Positions 17,557 through 28,213 of a stretch of 64,000 nucleotides of DNA are shown one piece after another. Origin of the DNA: Desulfovibrionaceae bacterium. Lineage in GTDB: Bacteria > Desulfobacterota > Desulfovibrionia > Desulfovibrionales > Desulfovibrionaceae. Under the pieces are notes generated by a model. It saw only the letters and a program-made list of their open reading frames with translations. It was not told where the DNA came from and did no database searches. The DNA lies in contig JAQXJC010000020.1 of assembly GCA_029008115.1 (NCBI GenBank), positions 20,778 to 84,777 of the forward strand, given 5' to 3'. How positions within the stretch are numbered: position 1 is the first letter of the stretch; every line of letters starts with the position of its first letter. Position numbers and translations under genes: made by a program.

Positions 17557-20217
17557 CTAGATTCTGCTCTTCAGCAGGGCAAAAGCCTCTTCGATTGCCT
17601 CCGGCCTGTCGCCGCCGCCCTGAGCCTGATCGGGACGGCCGCCGCCCTTGCCGCCCACCACGGGGGCAATCTCCCTGAAGAGCGCGGGGGCGGTGTATCT
17701 GTCATGCAGGTCTTTGGAGACATACAGGATCATGCTGACCTTGCCTTCTTCCGCAGCGGCAAGGCAGGCAATGCCGGAAGGCATCTTTGAGCGGACATCA
17801 TCCATGACGGAGCGCAGGGCGTTCATGTTCATTCCGCCCACGGAGGCGCACAGCACCTTCACGCCGTTGATGTCGGTCTGTCCGGCCATGATGTCGCCGC
17901 TGCCGTGAGCGGCGGCCTTTTCAATATCCTTGCGGAGTTTTTTCACTTCAGCATGCAGGGCCTCCACGCGGGCCGCCAGTTCCCCGGGCTTGGCCTTGAG
18001 CAGGGCGGACAGTGCGGACAGCTCGCTGCGCTGCGCATCGCACAGGCCGAGGGCGTTCCAGCCGGTGACGGCCTCGATGCGGCGCGTGCCGGCAGCCACG
18101 CCGGATTCGGAGACTATACGGAAGCTGCCGGCCTGCCCGGTGGCGGAAAGATGCGTGCCGCCGCAGAGCTCGACAGATTCCTTGCAGTCGCCTTCGCCCA
18201 CGGAGACCACGCGCACCCTGTCGCCGTACTTTTCACCAAAGAGGGCCATGGCTCCTGTGCGCATGGCTTCGTCATGATCCATTTCTGCCGTGGCGACGGG
18301 CAGATTGGCCATGATCACGCGGTTCACGTCGCGCTCGACGGCGGCCAGCTCGTCAGGCGTCAGCGCGGCAATATGGCTGAAGTCGAAGCGCAGGCGATCC
18401 GGGCCGACCAGCGAGCCGGCCTGCTTCACGTGCGTGCCCAGCACGCGGCGCAGGGCGGCGTGCAGCAGATGGGTGCAGGTATGGTTGCGGGCGGAGGCCA
18501 GACGATCGTTTTCGGCAACCTGCATGTCCACGGCCTGATCTGCCAGCAGCTCGCCTTCCGTCACCTTCACGCGGTGCACGGTGAGATTCTGGGCAGCCTT
18601 CAGCGTATAAACAACATCGGCCCTGGCGGAAGCGGTGGACACGGTGCCGGTATCGCCCAGCTGGCCGCCGCATTCGCCATAGAAGGGCGTATGGCTGGTC
18701 ACCACATAGCCTTCCGCGCCCGTGGCAAGCGCGTCGGCGGAAAGACCGTCCGCATCCAGCAGGGCCGTGATGCGGGAAGCGCAGGCGAGGCGTGTGTAGC
18801 CCACAAACTCGCTGCTCATGCCCTCATCCGTAAGCGCCTTGAACATGTCGGCGGCAGACTTGCCGCCCTGCCCCAGCAGACCGCCCTGCTTCTGGGCAGC
18901 GCGGGCGCGGGCCTTCTGTTCGGCCATTTCCTTGGTGAAGCCGGCTTCGTCCACGCGGAAGCCGCGCTTTTCGGCCACGTCGTTCACAATGTCCAGCGGG
19001 AAGCCGTAGGTATCGTAGAGCTTGAAGCAGAAGTCGCCGGGCACCACGTCCGCGCCGGCATCTTTGAGGGACTTCAGCTCGTCTTCCAGCAGGGCAAGGC
19101 CCTTTTCCAGCGTCAGGGAGAAGCGTTCCTCCTCTTCGCGCACCACGCGGGTGATGAAGTCGGCGGATTCCCTGAGCTCGGGATAGTCATCGCCCATGAC
19201 GTCCACAACCTTGCGGGCGCTCCTGTACAGGAAGGGCTCGTGCACACCCATGAGAGTGGCGAAGCGCAGGGCGCGGCGCAGCAGGCGGCGCAGGACGTAG
19301 CCCCGGCCCTCGTTGGAGGGCAGGCAGCCGTCCGCGATGAGGAAGGCGGCGGCGCGGCTGTGGTCGGCGATGACGCGCAGGGCCGTGTCCACGTCGTTGG
19401 TGTCCGGCGCGCTGAAGCTGTAGGTCACGCCCGCCAGCTCGGCGGCGTACTGGATGATCTCCTGGAACAGATCGCAGTCGAAGTTGGAATGCTTGCCCTG
19501 GCACACGGCGGCGATGCGCTCAAGGCCCATGCCGGTATCGATATTGGGATTGGCCAGGTTCAGGCGGGTACCGTCCGGCTGCTGATCGAACTGCGTGAAC
19601 ACAAGGTTCCAGATTTCAAGGAAGCGGTCGCAGTCGCACTTGCCTATGCCGCAGTCGGGGCCGCAGCTCATGTCCTCGCCCTGGTCGATGTAGATTTCCG
19701 AGCAGGGGCCGCAGGGGCCGGTGTCGCCCATGGTCCAGAAGTTATCCTTTTCGCCCATGCGCACGATGCGTTCCGCGGGCAGCCCGGCAATCTCCTGCCA
19801 GAGGGCGAAGGCTTCGTCGTCATCGCGAAACACAGTGACCCACAGCCTGTCCTTGGGCAGTTCCAGCTCCTGGGTCACGAAGGTCCAGGCCCAGGTGATG
19901 GCTTCGCGCTTGAAATAGTCGCCGAAGGAGAAGTTCCCCAGCATTTCGAAGAACGTGTGGTGACGGGCGGTGCGGCCCACGTTTTCAAGGTCATTGTGCT
20001 TGCCGGACACGCGCAGGCATTTCTGTGAGGTGGTGGCGCGGGAATAGCCGCGGTCCTCTTCGCCGGTAAAGCATTTCTTGAACTGCACCATGCCCGCGTT
20101 GGTGAACAGCAGGGTGGGGTCGTTCTGGGGAATGAGGGAGTCTGACGCGACAACGGCATGCCCGTGTTTGCGGAAGAACTCCAGATAGCGGCGGCGTATT
20201 TCTTTGGCGGTCAACAT
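17557..20217 (-). CDS. alaS: Alanyl-tRNA synthetase
   Basis: 886 aa, full length. The catalytic core begins [18 protein letters not shown], with [18 protein letters not shown] (motif 2 region) and [15 protein letters not shown]. The editing domain carries the zinc ligands in [14 protein letters not shown] and [10 protein letters not shown]. The C-terminal domain includes the coiled segment [19 protein letters not shown] and the glycine-rich tail of the C-Ala region. It follows recA by 66 bases on the same strand, a neighbourhood also known in other bacteria. Confidence 0.97.
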   Translation of the reverse strand: MLTAKEIRRRYLEFFRKHGHAVVASDSLIPQNDPTLLFTNAGMVQFKKCFTGEEDRGYSRATTSQKCLRVSGKHNDLENVGRTARHHTFFEMLGNFSFGDYFKREAITWAWTFVTQELELPKDRLWVTVFRDDDEAFALWQEIAGLPAERIVRMGEKDNFWTMGDTGPCGPCSEIYIDQGEDMSCGPDCGIGKCDCDRFLEIWNLVFTQFDQQPDGTRLNLANPNIDTGMGLERIAAVCQGKHSNFDCDLFQEIIQYAAELAGVTYSFSAPDTNDVDTALRVIADHSRAAAFLIADGCLPSNEGRGYVLRRLLRRALRFATLMGVHEPFLYRSARKVVDVMGDDYPELRESADFITRVVREEEERFSLTLEKGLALLEDELKSLKDAGADVVPGDFCFKLYDTYGFPLDIVNDVAEKRGFRVDEAGFTKEMAEQKARARAAQKQGGLLGQGGKSAADMFKALTDEGMSSEFVGYTRLACASRITALLDADGLSADALATGAEGYVVTSHTPFYGECGGQLGDTGTVSTASARADVVYTLKAAQNLTVHRVKVTEGELLADQAVDMQVAENDRLASARNHTCTHLLHAALRRVLGTHVKQAGSLVGPDRLRFDFSHIAALTPDELAAVERDVNRVIMANLPVATAEMDHDEAMRTGAMALFGEKYGDRVRVVSVGEGDCKESVELCGGTHLSATGQAGSFRIVSESGVAAGTRRIEAVTGWNALGLCDAQRSELSALSALLKAKPGELAARVEALHAEVKKLRKDIEKAAAHGSGDIMAGQTDINGVKVLCASVGGMNMNALRSVMDDVRSKMPSGIACLAAAEEGKVSMILYVSKDLHDRYTAPALFREIAPVVGGKGGGRPDQAQGGGDRPEAIEEAFALLKSRI

Positions 20218-20283
20218 GATAATGCGTTCTCCAGATGGATGCGGCGCGGCATCCGGGCCTTGCGGGGCCCGGCGCCCGTCGCG

Positions 20284-21372
20284 CTATTCGTAATCGGTCG
20301 GAGGCAGTTCGCCGTCCGCGGCGTCCGTTTCTGCGGCCACGGACGCAAAATCCTGCGGGAACATGCCGAGATGCTCCATGAGCTTGTCTTCAATGGCCCT
20401 GGACAGTTCGGGCGTTTCTTCCAGAAGGGCGCGCACCTTCTCGCGTCCCTGCCCCAGCTTTTCACTGCCGAAGGCAAACCATGAGCCGCTCTGCTCGATG
20501 ATGCGGGCCTCGATGCCCATGTCCAGCAGCTCTCCGGCGCGGGAAATGCCCGTGCCGTACAGAATGTCGAACTGGGCCACGCGGAAGGGCGGCGCGACCT
20601 TGTTCTTGACCACCTTTACCCGGGTGCGGGAGCCGATGGCCTCCTCCTTGTCCTTGATGGTCTGGATGCGGCGGATGTCCAGCCGGATGGAGGAGTAGAA
20701 CTTCAGAGCGTTGCCGCCGGTGGTGGTCTCCGGGCTGCCGTATCCGGTAACGCCGATCTTCATGCGTATCTGGTTGATGAAGATGACGGAAGTGCGGGAC
20801 TTGTGGATGGTGCCGGTGAGCTTGCGCATGGCGTGGGACATGAGGCGTGCGTGTCCGCCCACCTGGCTTTCCCCCATGACGCCTTCCAGCTCGGCCTGCG
20901 GAATGAGCGCGGCCACGGAGTCCACCACCACAAGGTCCACGGCATTGGAGCGCACCAGCATGTCGGCAATATCCAGGGCCTGCTCGCCATAATCCGGCTG
21001 CGAGATGAGCAGCTCGTCCGTGTTCACGCCCAGGCGCCGGGCGTAGGCCGTGTCCAGTGCGTGTTCCGCGTCCACAAAGGCGCAGGTGCCGCCCATTTTC
21101 TGGCACTGGGCGATGACGTGCAGGGTCAACGTGGTCTTGCCCGAAGATTCGGGACCGAAAATTTCGGTGATGCGGCCGCGCGGGATGCCGCCCACGCCAA
21201 GCGCCAGGTCAAGTCCTATTGAACCAGTGGGAATAACAGGAATTTTTACATGAGCATCGTCGGAAAGTTTCATGACGGCGCCCTTTCCGTACTTGCGCTC
21301 AATGGTGGAAAGGGCCGTTTGCAACGCTTCGGCGCGCGCTTCTTCCGGCGTCAGAGCTGTTTTCTTTGCCAT
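20284..21372 (-). CDS. recA: Recombinase RecA
   Basis: 362 aa. Walker A is GPESSGKTT, Walker B region [12 protein letters not shown], the L1 and L2 loop regions are [22 protein letters not shown] (split across the protein) and [21 protein letters not shown]. The C-terminus is acidic. GGAG lies nine nt before the ATG; the longer frame upstream is non-homologous. A promoter is visible just upstream but I find no convincing LexA box in the 126-base divergent gap. Confidence 0.97.
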   Translation of the reverse strand: MAKKTALTPEEARAEALQTALSTIERKYGKGAVMKLSDDAHVKIPVIPTGSIGLDLALGVGGIPRGRITEIFGPESSGKTTLTLHVIAQCQKMGGTCAFVDAEHALDTAYARRLGVNTDELLISQPDYGEQALDIADMLVRSNAVDLVVVDSVAALIPQAELEGVMGESQVGGHARLMSHAMRKLTGTIHKSRTSVIFINQIRMKIGVTGYGSPETTTGGNALKFYSSIRLDIRRIQTIKDKEEAIGSRTRVKVVKNKVAPPFRVAQFDILYGTGISRAGELLDMGIEARIIEQSGSWFAFGSEKLGQGREKVRALLEETPELSRAIEDKLMEHLGMFPQDFASVAAETDAADGELPPTDYE

Positions 21373-21409
21373 ACGGCTGTGCTCCAAAAATAAATTTTTC
21401 AGGCGTGAA

Positions 21410-21438
21410 AAGATAACAGAAGGCAGAAGCGGCGGCAA
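21410..21438 (-). promoter_or_regulatory. Candidate recA promoter
   Basis: On the minus strand TTGCCG (21433-21438), 17-base spacer, TATCTT (21410-21415), each four of six to the sigma-70 consensus, about 40 bases before the recA ATG. Confidence 0.45.
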
Positions 21439-21498
21439 GTCCCGCATCCTGGCAAATTCCCCTTGCCTGTCGGCGGCGCGCACGTTATTCCCTCCCGC

Positions 21499-22578
21499 AT
21501 GAGCAACCAATACGACATCATCATGCTGTTCTCCGGCGGGCTGGACAGCATACTGGCCGCCAGACTGCTGGAAGAGCAGGGCTTGCGCGTGAAATGCCTG
21601 CATTTCCACTCCCCCTTCTTCGGGCATCCCCGGCGGGTGGCGCGCTGGCGCGCGGTGTACGGGCTGGACATTGAAAGCGTGGACATCGGCCCCGAATTTG
21701 TGGAGATGCTCGTCCAGCGGCCTGCCCACGGCTTTGGCAAGGTGCTGAATCCCTGCGTGGACTGCAAGATTCTGCTGGCCGGCCGGGCCCGTGAGCTGAT
21801 GGCCTCCTACGGCGCTTCCTGCGTTGCCAGCGGCGAGGTGCTGGGCCAGCGCCCCATGAGCCAGCGCCGCGACACTCTGAACATCATCAAGAGGGATGCG
21901 GGACTGGGGAACAGTCTGCTGCGCCCCCTGAGCGCCCTGCATCTGGACCCCACGGAGGCCGAGCTTTCCGGACTGGTGGATCGTTCCCGCCTGCTGGGCA
22001 TCACCGGGCGCGGGCGCAAGGAGCAGATGGAACTGGCGAAGAAGTACGGGCTGCGGGAGATTCCCAGCCCGGCGGGCGGCTGCCGCCTGACGGAACGGGA
22101 AAATGCCATGCGCTACTGGAAGGTGCTGCAATCCCTGCCCCATCCCTGCGCGCAGGATTTTTATCTGGCCAACACCGGCCGGCAATACTGGCGTTCCATG
22201 GACGGGCATCCGTACTGGCTGTGCATAGGCCGCCACAGGGATGACAATCTGGCGCTGCTGGCCTGCCTTTCGCCGGAAGACCTGTCGTTCAAGCTGGCGG
22301 AGTTTCCCGGGCCTCTGGCGGTGGGGCGGCAGTGGGCGCGCTGGCCTGATGCGGCCGTGCGCGAAGCCGCCGCCTTTGTCGCCTCCTTTTCGCCGCGTGC
22401 CGTGCGGCAGGGAGGGGAGGTGGCCGTTTCCGTGCGCTGCGGCGGCATCGATCGCATGGTGCGGGTCGTGCCGCATCGCGATGCCGCCTGGAACGACGAC
22501 TCGTGGGAGAGCGTGCGGGAGGAAATACGCGCCGAGCAGAAGGAACGCCTGCACGGCGCCGCATCGGCTCTGCGCTAG
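21499..22578 (+). CDS. PP-loop ATPase, tRNA-thiolation-like
   Basis: 359 aa. The PP-loop [16 protein letters not shown] near the N-terminus binds ATP. A second signature, [10 protein letters not shown], resembles the cysteine-bearing segment of MnmA-type tRNA thiouridylases, and [10 protein letters not shown] is a third possible cysteine site. The C-terminal third (about 200-359) is unlike MnmA and includes [16 protein letters not shown]. Databases often name relatives as tRNA (5-methylaminomethyl-2-thiouridylate) methyltransferase, which over-states what is known. No clear Shine-Dalgarno; start chosen by homology of [10 protein letters not shown]. Divergent from recA. Confidence 0.75.
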   Translation: MSNQYDIIMLFSGGLDSILAARLLEEQGLRVKCLHFHSPFFGHPRRVARWRAVYGLDIESVDIGPEFVEMLVQRPAHGFGKVLNPCVDCKILLAGRARELMASYGASCVASGEVLGQRPMSQRRDTLNIIKRDAGLGNSLLRPLSALHLDPTEAELSGLVDRSRLLGITGRGRKEQMELAKKYGLREIPSPAGGCRLTERENAMRYWKVLQSLPHPCAQDFYLANTGRQYWRSMDGHPYWLCIGRHRDDNLALLACLSPEDLSFKLAEFPGPLAVGRQWARWPDAAVREAAAFVASFSPRAVRQGGEVAVSVRCGGIDRMVRVVPHRDAAWNDDSWESVREEIRAEQKERLHGAASALR

Positions 22579-22634
22579 CAGGCCGTCCGGCCTTTCCGCA
22601 TCCTGCTGCCTGCCGGGAGGGCTGCCGCGGCATC

Positions 22635-22663
22635 TTTACTTTCTGCCTGAAGCAGGATATAAA
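22635..22663 (+). promoter_or_regulatory. Candidate promoter of dksA
   Basis: TTTACT (22635-22640), 17-base spacer, TATAAA (22658-22663) in a locally AT-rich stretch, about 80 bases before the DksA start. Confidence 0.45.
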
Positions 22664-22742
22664 TATCAGCTGTCATATAGGTCAGAGAAGCACACCATCG
22701 GCGCCGGCCAGCCGGCGGAATCTCTCATCCGGGGGAAATTTC

Positions 22743-23105
22743 ATGGATCAGCGTGATTTAGAGTATTTCCACAGGCTTCTGAGCCATATGCTGGAAGACG
22801 CCAAGCAAAAGGGCGATTCCACCATCGAGGAGCTGACGGACAGCAATGAACTGTTTGCCGATCCGGCGGACAGGGCCACGGCAGAGTCCGACCGATCCTT
22901 CACGCTCCGAATCCGCGACCGGGAACGCCGTCTGATTCGCAAGATTCAGAGTGCCCTCCAGCGTATTGAGGACGGCACCTACGGCGTTTGCGAGGAATGT
23001 GGCGAGGACATTGGCGTGGCGCGCCTGAAGGCCCGTCCCGTCACCCGTTTGTGCATCAACTGCAAGAGCAAGCAGGAAGAGGACGAGCATCTCCGCAGCG
23101 AATAG
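22743..23105 (+). CDS. dksA: DksA/TraR family RNA polymerase-binding factor
   Basis: 120 aa. A long N-terminal coiled coil (residues 1-75, with a DPADRAT segment at the expected tip, corresponding to the DxxDxA motif) is followed by the four-cysteine zinc finger CEECGEDIGVARLKARP...CINC. Proteins of this type enter the RNA polymerase secondary channel and act with ppGpp in the stringent response. The tip reads DPADRA, preserving both aspartate positions. The ATG follows GGGGAAATTTC; longer frames start in the preceding gene and lack homology. Confidence 0.92.
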   Translation: MDQRDLEYFHRLLSHMLEDAKQKGDSTIEELTDSNELFADPADRATAESDRSFTLRIRDRERRLIRKIQSALQRIEDGTYGVCEECGEDIGVARLKARPVTRLCINCKSKQEEDEHLRSE

Positions 23106-23189
23106 CCTGCGGATGCATCATGTTGACATGCCGCCGTGCCCGCCGGTTTTTCGGAAGGGGCGCGGCGGCTTCCTTTTCAGGAGGCCGCT

Positions 23190-24875
23190 ATGGATGCCCA
23201 TGTATTTCGACGGTGCTGCGAGGCGCTCGTCCCCCTGCTGACCGGAGCCAGACTGGAGAAAATCCAGTCTCCCGCGCCGGACGTGCATGTGTTCACGCTG
23301 TTCGCGCAGGGACGCAAGCAGTATCTCTATCTGCGTGCGGGCCGCCAGCATCCCTTTCTCTTTCTGTCTTCCTGCAAGAGCTCCACGGGGGCGCAGCCTT
23401 CCGCGCAGGTCATGCGTCTGCGCAAATATGTCGGTGGCAGGCGCGTGACCGCCTGTGTGCCGGACTGGGCCGCGCGTCGTCTAAGCCTGCTGTGCGGCAT
23501 GGTTGCCGAAGGCGCGCATGCCGGGGAGGAATGCTGGCTGGTGCTGGATTTGCGTGAAGGCCCGTCGCTCTGGATGGGCTGGGCCTATGGCCGCCCCGTG
23601 CCTGCGGCAGAGGAAGATGCGGCGCCGGAATCCTGTGAAGAGAAGGGAGGCATTGTGCCTCCCGCGGTGCGCTGGCCTGCGCCGGATCAGCTGGAGGAAG
23701 CCTGCGCCGGCTGGCGTTCCTGGCCGGTAATCACGCCTGCCCTGCGGCGTACCCTGCCGCATCTGGACAGGCTGGATCAGCTGGCCCTGCTGGCGGATTT
23801 GGAATACGGCGGCGGCGATCTCTTCTGCTATGCGGAGGATGGCGTGACGGATGCGGCAATGGAGATTTCCGCCTGGCCACTGCCGGCGGCCCTGCGCAGA
23901 GGCCGGGTGGAAAGCGTGCGCGAAGATGTGCTGGCCGCCGTAGCCGAAGTCGCTTCCGCGCACGTGCTGGGCGAGCTGACCAGAGCGGCACGCGCCAGTG
24001 CCGCCGTGCCTCTGGAGAAGGAGGCCGCCCGTCTTGGACGCATTCTGGAAAAGCAATGCGCCGAAGAGGCACGGCTGACAGCCATGTGTGCCGCGCAGGA
24101 GGATGCGCTGGCCTTGCAGGCCGTGCTCTGGCAGTTCCCGGCAGACATGAAGGCTGCGGTGCTGGATGTACCGCCGGCGGAGGCGGCGGCGCCCGGCGTA
24201 CCCCTGCCCGCGGCCGGCGGAGAGCTGCCGCCACCGGAGACTGGCTGGCGGCGGCTGCGGCTGGACCCGCGCCTGACGCTGCGCGGCAATATGGAGGCGC
24301 TGTTTCACAGGGCCCGGCGCGGCAGACGCGGTCTTGCCTTTGTGGCGGAACGGCGTGCGCAGGTGCAGCGGGAGAGGGATGCCGCGCTGGAAGCCGCCGC
24401 CCGCGCCCGCATGGGACTGACGCCGGCCCTTGCGCCGCGCAAGGCCGCCGCGCCGGAAGCCGGGGCTGCGCTGGCGCGCGCCCTGCCCAGGGGAGTGCAG
24501 GGTTTTGTCTCCTCGGATGGCTTTGCCATTCTGCGCGGGCGTGATGTGAAGGGAAATCTTGCCGTCCTGCGCCTTGCCAGTCCGCATGACGTGTGGCTGC
24601 ATGTGGAAGGCGGCCCGGGAGCGCATGCCGTGATCCGGCGCGGCTTTGCGGGGCAGGAGGTGCCGGAGCGCACCCTGCTGGAGGCCGGAGCGCTGGTGGC
24701 CTGCAAGAGCTGGCAGCGGGACAGCGACCGGGCCGCCGTACTCTATGCTGAAGCGCGACATGTCAAGCCCATGCGCAATGCCGCGCCGGGCAAGGTACGC
24801 ATTGACAAGGTGCTGACTACCCGCGTGGTTCCCGCCGATCCGGATGCGGAGAAACGGCTGTCCCTGCCGGGATAA
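23190..24875 (+). CDS. NFACT-family (RqcH/FbpA-like) ribosome quality control protein
   Basis: 561 aa. An NFACT-N domain occupies about the first 200 residues, a helical coiled-coil section the middle (KEAARLGRILEKQCAEEARL), and an NFACT-R domain the C-terminus (SSDGFAILRGRDVKGN, SPHDVWLHVEGGPGAHAVIRR, LVACKSW). Relatives bind stalled 50S-peptidyl-tRNA and add C-terminal alanine tails. The catalytic Asp-Arg pair of RqcH, normally in a GLDR context of NFACT-N, seems replaced by AARR in PDWAARRLSLL. The start has CAGGAGG 7 nt upstream. It is 84 bases behind dksA. Confidence 0.85.
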   Translation: MDAHVFRRCCEALVPLLTGARLEKIQSPAPDVHVFTLFAQGRKQYLYLRAGRQHPFLFLSSCKSSTGAQPSAQVMRLRKYVGGRRVTACVPDWAARRLSLLCGMVAEGAHAGEECWLVLDLREGPSLWMGWAYGRPVPAAEEDAAPESCEEKGGIVPPAVRWPAPDQLEEACAGWRSWPVITPALRRTLPHLDRLDQLALLADLEYGGGDLFCYAEDGVTDAAMEISAWPLPAALRRGRVESVREDVLAAVAEVASAHVLGELTRAARASAAVPLEKEAARLGRILEKQCAEEARLTAMCAAQEDALALQAVLWQFPADMKAAVLDVPPAEAAAPGVPLPAAGGELPPPETGWRRLRLDPRLTLRGNMEALFHRARRGRRGLAFVAERRAQVQRERDAALEAAARARMGLTPALAPRKAAAPEAGAALARALPRGVQGFVSSDGFAILRGRDVKGNLAVLRLASPHDVWLHVEGGPGAHAVIRRGFAGQEVPERTLLEAGALVACKSWQRDSDRAAVLYAEARHVKPMRNAAPGKVRIDKVLTTRVVPADPDAEKRLSLPG

Positions 24876-24900
24876 TGCGCATGCCTGCATCATTTATGAA

Positions 24901-24931
24901 AAAGGGGACGTGCCCGCAGGCAGTCCCCTTT
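24901..24931. terminator. Bidirectional terminator
   Basis: AAAGGGGAC/GTCCCCTTT 9-bp stem (24901-24909 with 24923-24931) with a further TGCC/GGCA stem inside the loop. A-rich on the left, T-rich on the right, placed between converging NFACT and aconitase genes. Confidence 0.75.
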
Positions 24932-24981
24932 CTGTATGTATGCCCATGCGCACGGTGGTCTGCGCCACCGGCGGCAGGGTT

Positions 24982-26895
24982 TTACTGCTTCACGTAGTTC
25001 AGCAGGCCGCCGGCCCTGATGATGTCCAGTTCCTGCGCGCTGAGGTCATTCCGTACCAGCACCTCGCCCACGCCGGCGATGCTCACGGGCATGACGCCGC
25101 CGGCAGCCAGCTTTGTGGTATCGATGCGCACGGCGGCATCGGCGGGGATGCGGGCGTAGTCCGCAGGATTGTCGAACGTCAGGGGCAGGATGCCGAAGTT
25201 CACCAGATTGGCGCGGTGGATGCGGGCCAGCGAGCAGGCCAGCACGGCGCGGATGCCGAGGTGGCGCGGCGCCAGCGCGGCATGCTCGCGGCTGGAGCCC
25301 TGTCCGTAGTTCTCGCGGGCCACGATGACGCCATTGCCGGCGGCGCGGGCGCGCTGCACAAAGCCGGCATCCACACGTTCAAAGACGTGTTCGGCAATGG
25401 CCGGCACGTTGGAGCGCAGGGCCGTGATGGCCGCGCCGGCAGGCATGATATGGTCGGTGGTGATATTGTCCTCCACCTTCAGCACCACCTGCGCGTCCAG
25501 CGTATCTGGCAGGGGCGGGAACTTTTCCAGCGGCACGATGTTGGGGCCGCGCAGGATTTCCACGTCTTCGCCTTCCGGTGCGGGCTGGACGAAGAGATGC
25601 CTGATGGAAGGCACGTCGTCCGGCAGGGAAGGCTGCACGGGCGCTTCGCCCCAGGTGGCCGGATCGGAGAATTCCCCGCGCAGGGCTACCATGGCGGCAG
25701 TAAGCGGGCTGACCAGATAGACTCTGGCGTCCTTGGTGCCGCTGCGGCCTTCGAAGTTCCGGTTGAAGGTGCGCACGCTCACTCCGGCGGAGACGGGCGA
25801 GCCGCCCATGCCGATGCAGGGGCCGCAGGAGCATTCCAGCAGGCGCGCGCCGGAGAGCAGAATGTCGCCCAGGGCGCCTTCCATGGCCAGCATGTCCAGC
25901 ACCTGCTTGGAGCCGGGCGAGATGCAGGTGTCCGTGCTTTCACACAGGCGATGTCCGGCCACGATGTCCGCCACCTGCCGCAGGTCGGCATAGCTGGAGT
26001 TGGTGCAGGAGCCTATGGCCACCTGATTAACCTTCAGCCCGGCGAGCTGGGCCACGGGCACGACCAGATCGGGCATGTGCGGCTGAGCGGCCAGCGGTTC
26101 CAGCTCGCTCAGATTGATGGTGATTTCCTCGTCATAGACGGCGTCCGCATCGGCGGTCAGTTCTTGCCAGTCCTGTTCGCGCCCCTGCGCCCGGAGGAAG
26201 GCGCGGGTGGTTTCGTCGCTGGGGAAGATGGAGGTGGTGGCGCCCAGCTCCGCACCCATGTTGGTAATGGTGGCGCGGTCGGGCACTGTGAGCGCCGCCA
26301 CGCCGGGGCCGGCGTATTCAAAGACCTTGCCCACGCCGCCCTTCACGGTAAGCCTGCCCAGCAGGTGCAGGATGATGTCCTTGGCTGCCGCCCAGCCGGT
26401 GAGCCGGCCGGTCAGCCAGACGCGCACAACCCTGGGCATGGGAATGGTATAGGGCTTGCCCGCCATGGCCAGCGCCACGGAAAGGCCGCCCGCGCCCATG
26501 GCCAGCGCGCCCATGCCGCCGCCCGTGGGGGTGTGGCTGTCGGAACCTACCAGAGTGACGCCGGGCTTGACGAAGTTTTCCAGATGGAGCTGATGGCAGA
26601 TGCCCGTGCCGGGCGCGGAAAAGACAGCGCCGAACTTGCGGGCCGTGGTGCGCAGGAATTGATGGTCATCCGGATTGCGGAAGCCCATTTGCAGGGTGTT
26701 GTGATCCACGTAGCTGACGGAGAGATCGGTCTTCACGCGGGGCACGTCCATGGCTTCAAACTGAAGCCAGGCCATGGTGCCGGTGGCGTCCTGCGTCAGG
26801 GTCTGGTCAATGCGCAGGTCCACGGCCTTGCCGGGTTCCATGCTGCCTCCCACCATGTGGGCGGCGATGATCTTGTGTGTGATGCTCTGTCCCAT
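24982..26895 (-). CDS. Aconitate hydratase
   Basis: 637 aa, mitochondrial-type/short aconitase seen in anaerobes. It isomerises citrate to isocitrate. The 4Fe-4S ligands are in IGSCTNSSYADL and LECSCGPCIGMGGSP. VGSDSHTPTGGGMGALAMGAGG and the C-terminal swivel domain with RENYGQGSSREHAAL are clear. Start set at MGQSITHK with AAGGGA 9 nt upstream; the upstream 25 codons are not conserved-looking. Followed in the cluster by icd and citrate synthase genes on the same strand. Confidence 0.95.
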   Translation of the reverse strand: MGQSITHKIIAAHMVGGSMEPGKAVDLRIDQTLTQDATGTMAWLQFEAMDVPRVKTDLSVSYVDHNTLQMGFRNPDDHQFLRTTARKFGAVFSAPGTGICHQLHLENFVKPGVTLVGSDSHTPTGGGMGALAMGAGGLSVALAMAGKPYTIPMPRVVRVWLTGRLTGWAAAKDIILHLLGRLTVKGGVGKVFEYAGPGVAALTVPDRATITNMGAELGATTSIFPSDETTRAFLRAQGREQDWQELTADADAVYDEEITINLSELEPLAAQPHMPDLVVPVAQLAGLKVNQVAIGSCTNSSYADLRQVADIVAGHRLCESTDTCISPGSKQVLDMLAMEGALGDILLSGARLLECSCGPCIGMGGSPVSAGVSVRTFNRNFEGRSGTKDARVYLVSPLTAAMVALRGEFSDPATWGEAPVQPSLPDDVPSIRHLFVQPAPEGEDVEILRGPNIVPLEKFPPLPDTLDAQVVLKVEDNITTDHIMPAGAAITALRSNVPAIAEHVFERVDAGFVQRARAAGNGVIVARENYGQGSSREHAALAPRHLGIRAVLACSLARIHRANLVNFGILPLTFDNPADYARIPADAAVRIDTTKLAAGGVMPVSIAGVGEVLVRNDLSAQELDIIRAGGLLNYVKQ

Positions 26896-26995
26896 GTTGT
26901 TTTCCCTTGGGGCGAACCGTTCGTTCGCCGCGCGATCGTGCGGAATGAAGTCTGCGGGGGCCGGGCGCATGCGTGGCGCTGCCCCCGGCAGTATG

Positions 26996-28135
26996 TTACA
27001 GACCGGCCAGAACCAGCTCGCCGAACTGCGTACAGCCTACGGTGGTGGAGCCGGCAATCTGTCCGGCAAGGTCGCAGGTCACGGTTTTGGCGGCGATGGC
27101 CTTGTTCACGGCGGCGCGGATGCGCGTGGCCGCGCCATGCCAGCCCACATGATCCAGCATCAGCGCGCCGCAGAGGATGAGACTTCCGGGATTGGCCTTG
27201 TCTTGTCCGGCAATGGTGGGCGCGGTGCCGTGCGTGGCTTCAAAGAAGGCCAGCGTGTCGGACATGTTGACCCCCGGGGCGAGGCCGAGGCCGCCCACCT
27301 GTGCGGCCAGCGCGTCGGAAAGATAGTCGCCGTTGAGATTGGGCGTGGCAATAATCTGGTACTGTTCGGGATGGAGCAGGGCTTCCTGGAACATGGCGTC
27401 GGCAATGCGATCCTTGATGATCAGCTTGCCGTCCTGCGGTTCCTTTTCGGTGCAGGTCAGGTCGCCAAATTCCTGCGCGGCTACGTCATAGCCCCACTGG
27501 CGGAAGGCCCCTTCCGTGTACTTCATGATGTTGCCCTTGTGCACCAGCGTCACGGAGGCGCGCTTCTGATCCAGCGCGAAGCGGATGGCGCGGCGCACCA
27601 GCCGCTTGGAACCGCCTTCCGTCATGGGCTTGAGACCGATGGCCGCATCCGGAGCGACCTTGGCGCCCAGGGATTCCAGCAGTTCCACCAGCTTTCTGGC
27701 TTCGGGGGTGTTGGCGGCATATTCGATGCCGGCATAGACGTCTTCCGTGTTTTCGCGGAAGATGACCATGTTCACGCGCTCGGGATGCTTCACCGGCGTT
27801 TCCAGCCCATCAAAGTACTGGATGGGGCGGATGCAGGCATAGAGGTCCAGCGTGCGGCGCAGGGCCACGTTCAGGCTGCGGATGCCGTGGCCCACGGGCG
27901 TGCCCAGCGGGCCTTTCATGGCCAGTTCGGCATGGGCCAGCGTGTCCAGCGTTTCCTGCGGCAGCGGAGTGCCGGTTTCCTGCACGGCCTTTTCGCCGGC
28001 CAGCAGTTCCACCCATTCAAAACTGTGTTCCTGACCATATTCCTTGGCCACGGCCGCGTCGATGACGGGGCGTGCCGCCTTCCAGCATTCCGCGCCGATG
28101 CCGTCGCCCTGAATCCAGTAAACTCGCTTCTGCAT
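26996..28135 (-). CDS. icd: Isocitrate dehydrogenase
   Basis: 379 aa, beta-decarboxylating dehydrogenase that makes 2-oxoglutarate from isocitrate. Recognisable are KGPLGTPVGHGIRSLNVALRR (substrate serine region), YACIRPIQYFDG, VIFRENTEDVYAGIEY and LVHKGNIMKYTEGAFRQWGY. The later DYLSDALAAQVGGLGLAPGVN and FEATHGTAPTIAGQDKANPGS (metal and cofactor loop) are typical. Coenzyme choice (NADP is usual for this type) cannot be fixed by eye. It lies between acn and the citrate synthase gene, so the three enzymes of the oxidative half-cycle are encoded together. Confidence 0.95.
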   Translation of the reverse strand: MQKRVYWIQGDGIGAECWKAARPVIDAAVAKEYGQEHSFEWVELLAGEKAVQETGTPLPQETLDTLAHAELAMKGPLGTPVGHGIRSLNVALRRTLDLYACIRPIQYFDGLETPVKHPERVNMVIFRENTEDVYAGIEYAANTPEARKLVELLESLGAKVAPDAAIGLKPMTEGGSKRLVRRAIRFALDQKRASVTLVHKGNIMKYTEGAFRQWGYDVAAQEFGDLTCTEKEPQDGKLIIKDRIADAMFQEALLHPEQYQIIATPNLNGDYLSDALAAQVGGLGLAPGVNMSDTLAFFEATHGTAPTIAGQDKANPGSLILCGALMLDHVGWHGAATRIRAAVNKAIAAKTVTCDLAGQIAGSTTVGCTQFGELVLAGL

Positions 28136-28213
28136 GATGCTATCCTTCCTTGTGGTGGAGCCGGAGCCGGCTGGAGCCGGGCGGCGTGGTGTGCGTGAAG
28201 GGCCGGGGCCCGC

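Noticed and set aside
21373..21498. LexA operator before recA
   Set aside because: No palindromic SOS-box-like sequence could be found in the divergent gap, though LexA motifs vary in this group.
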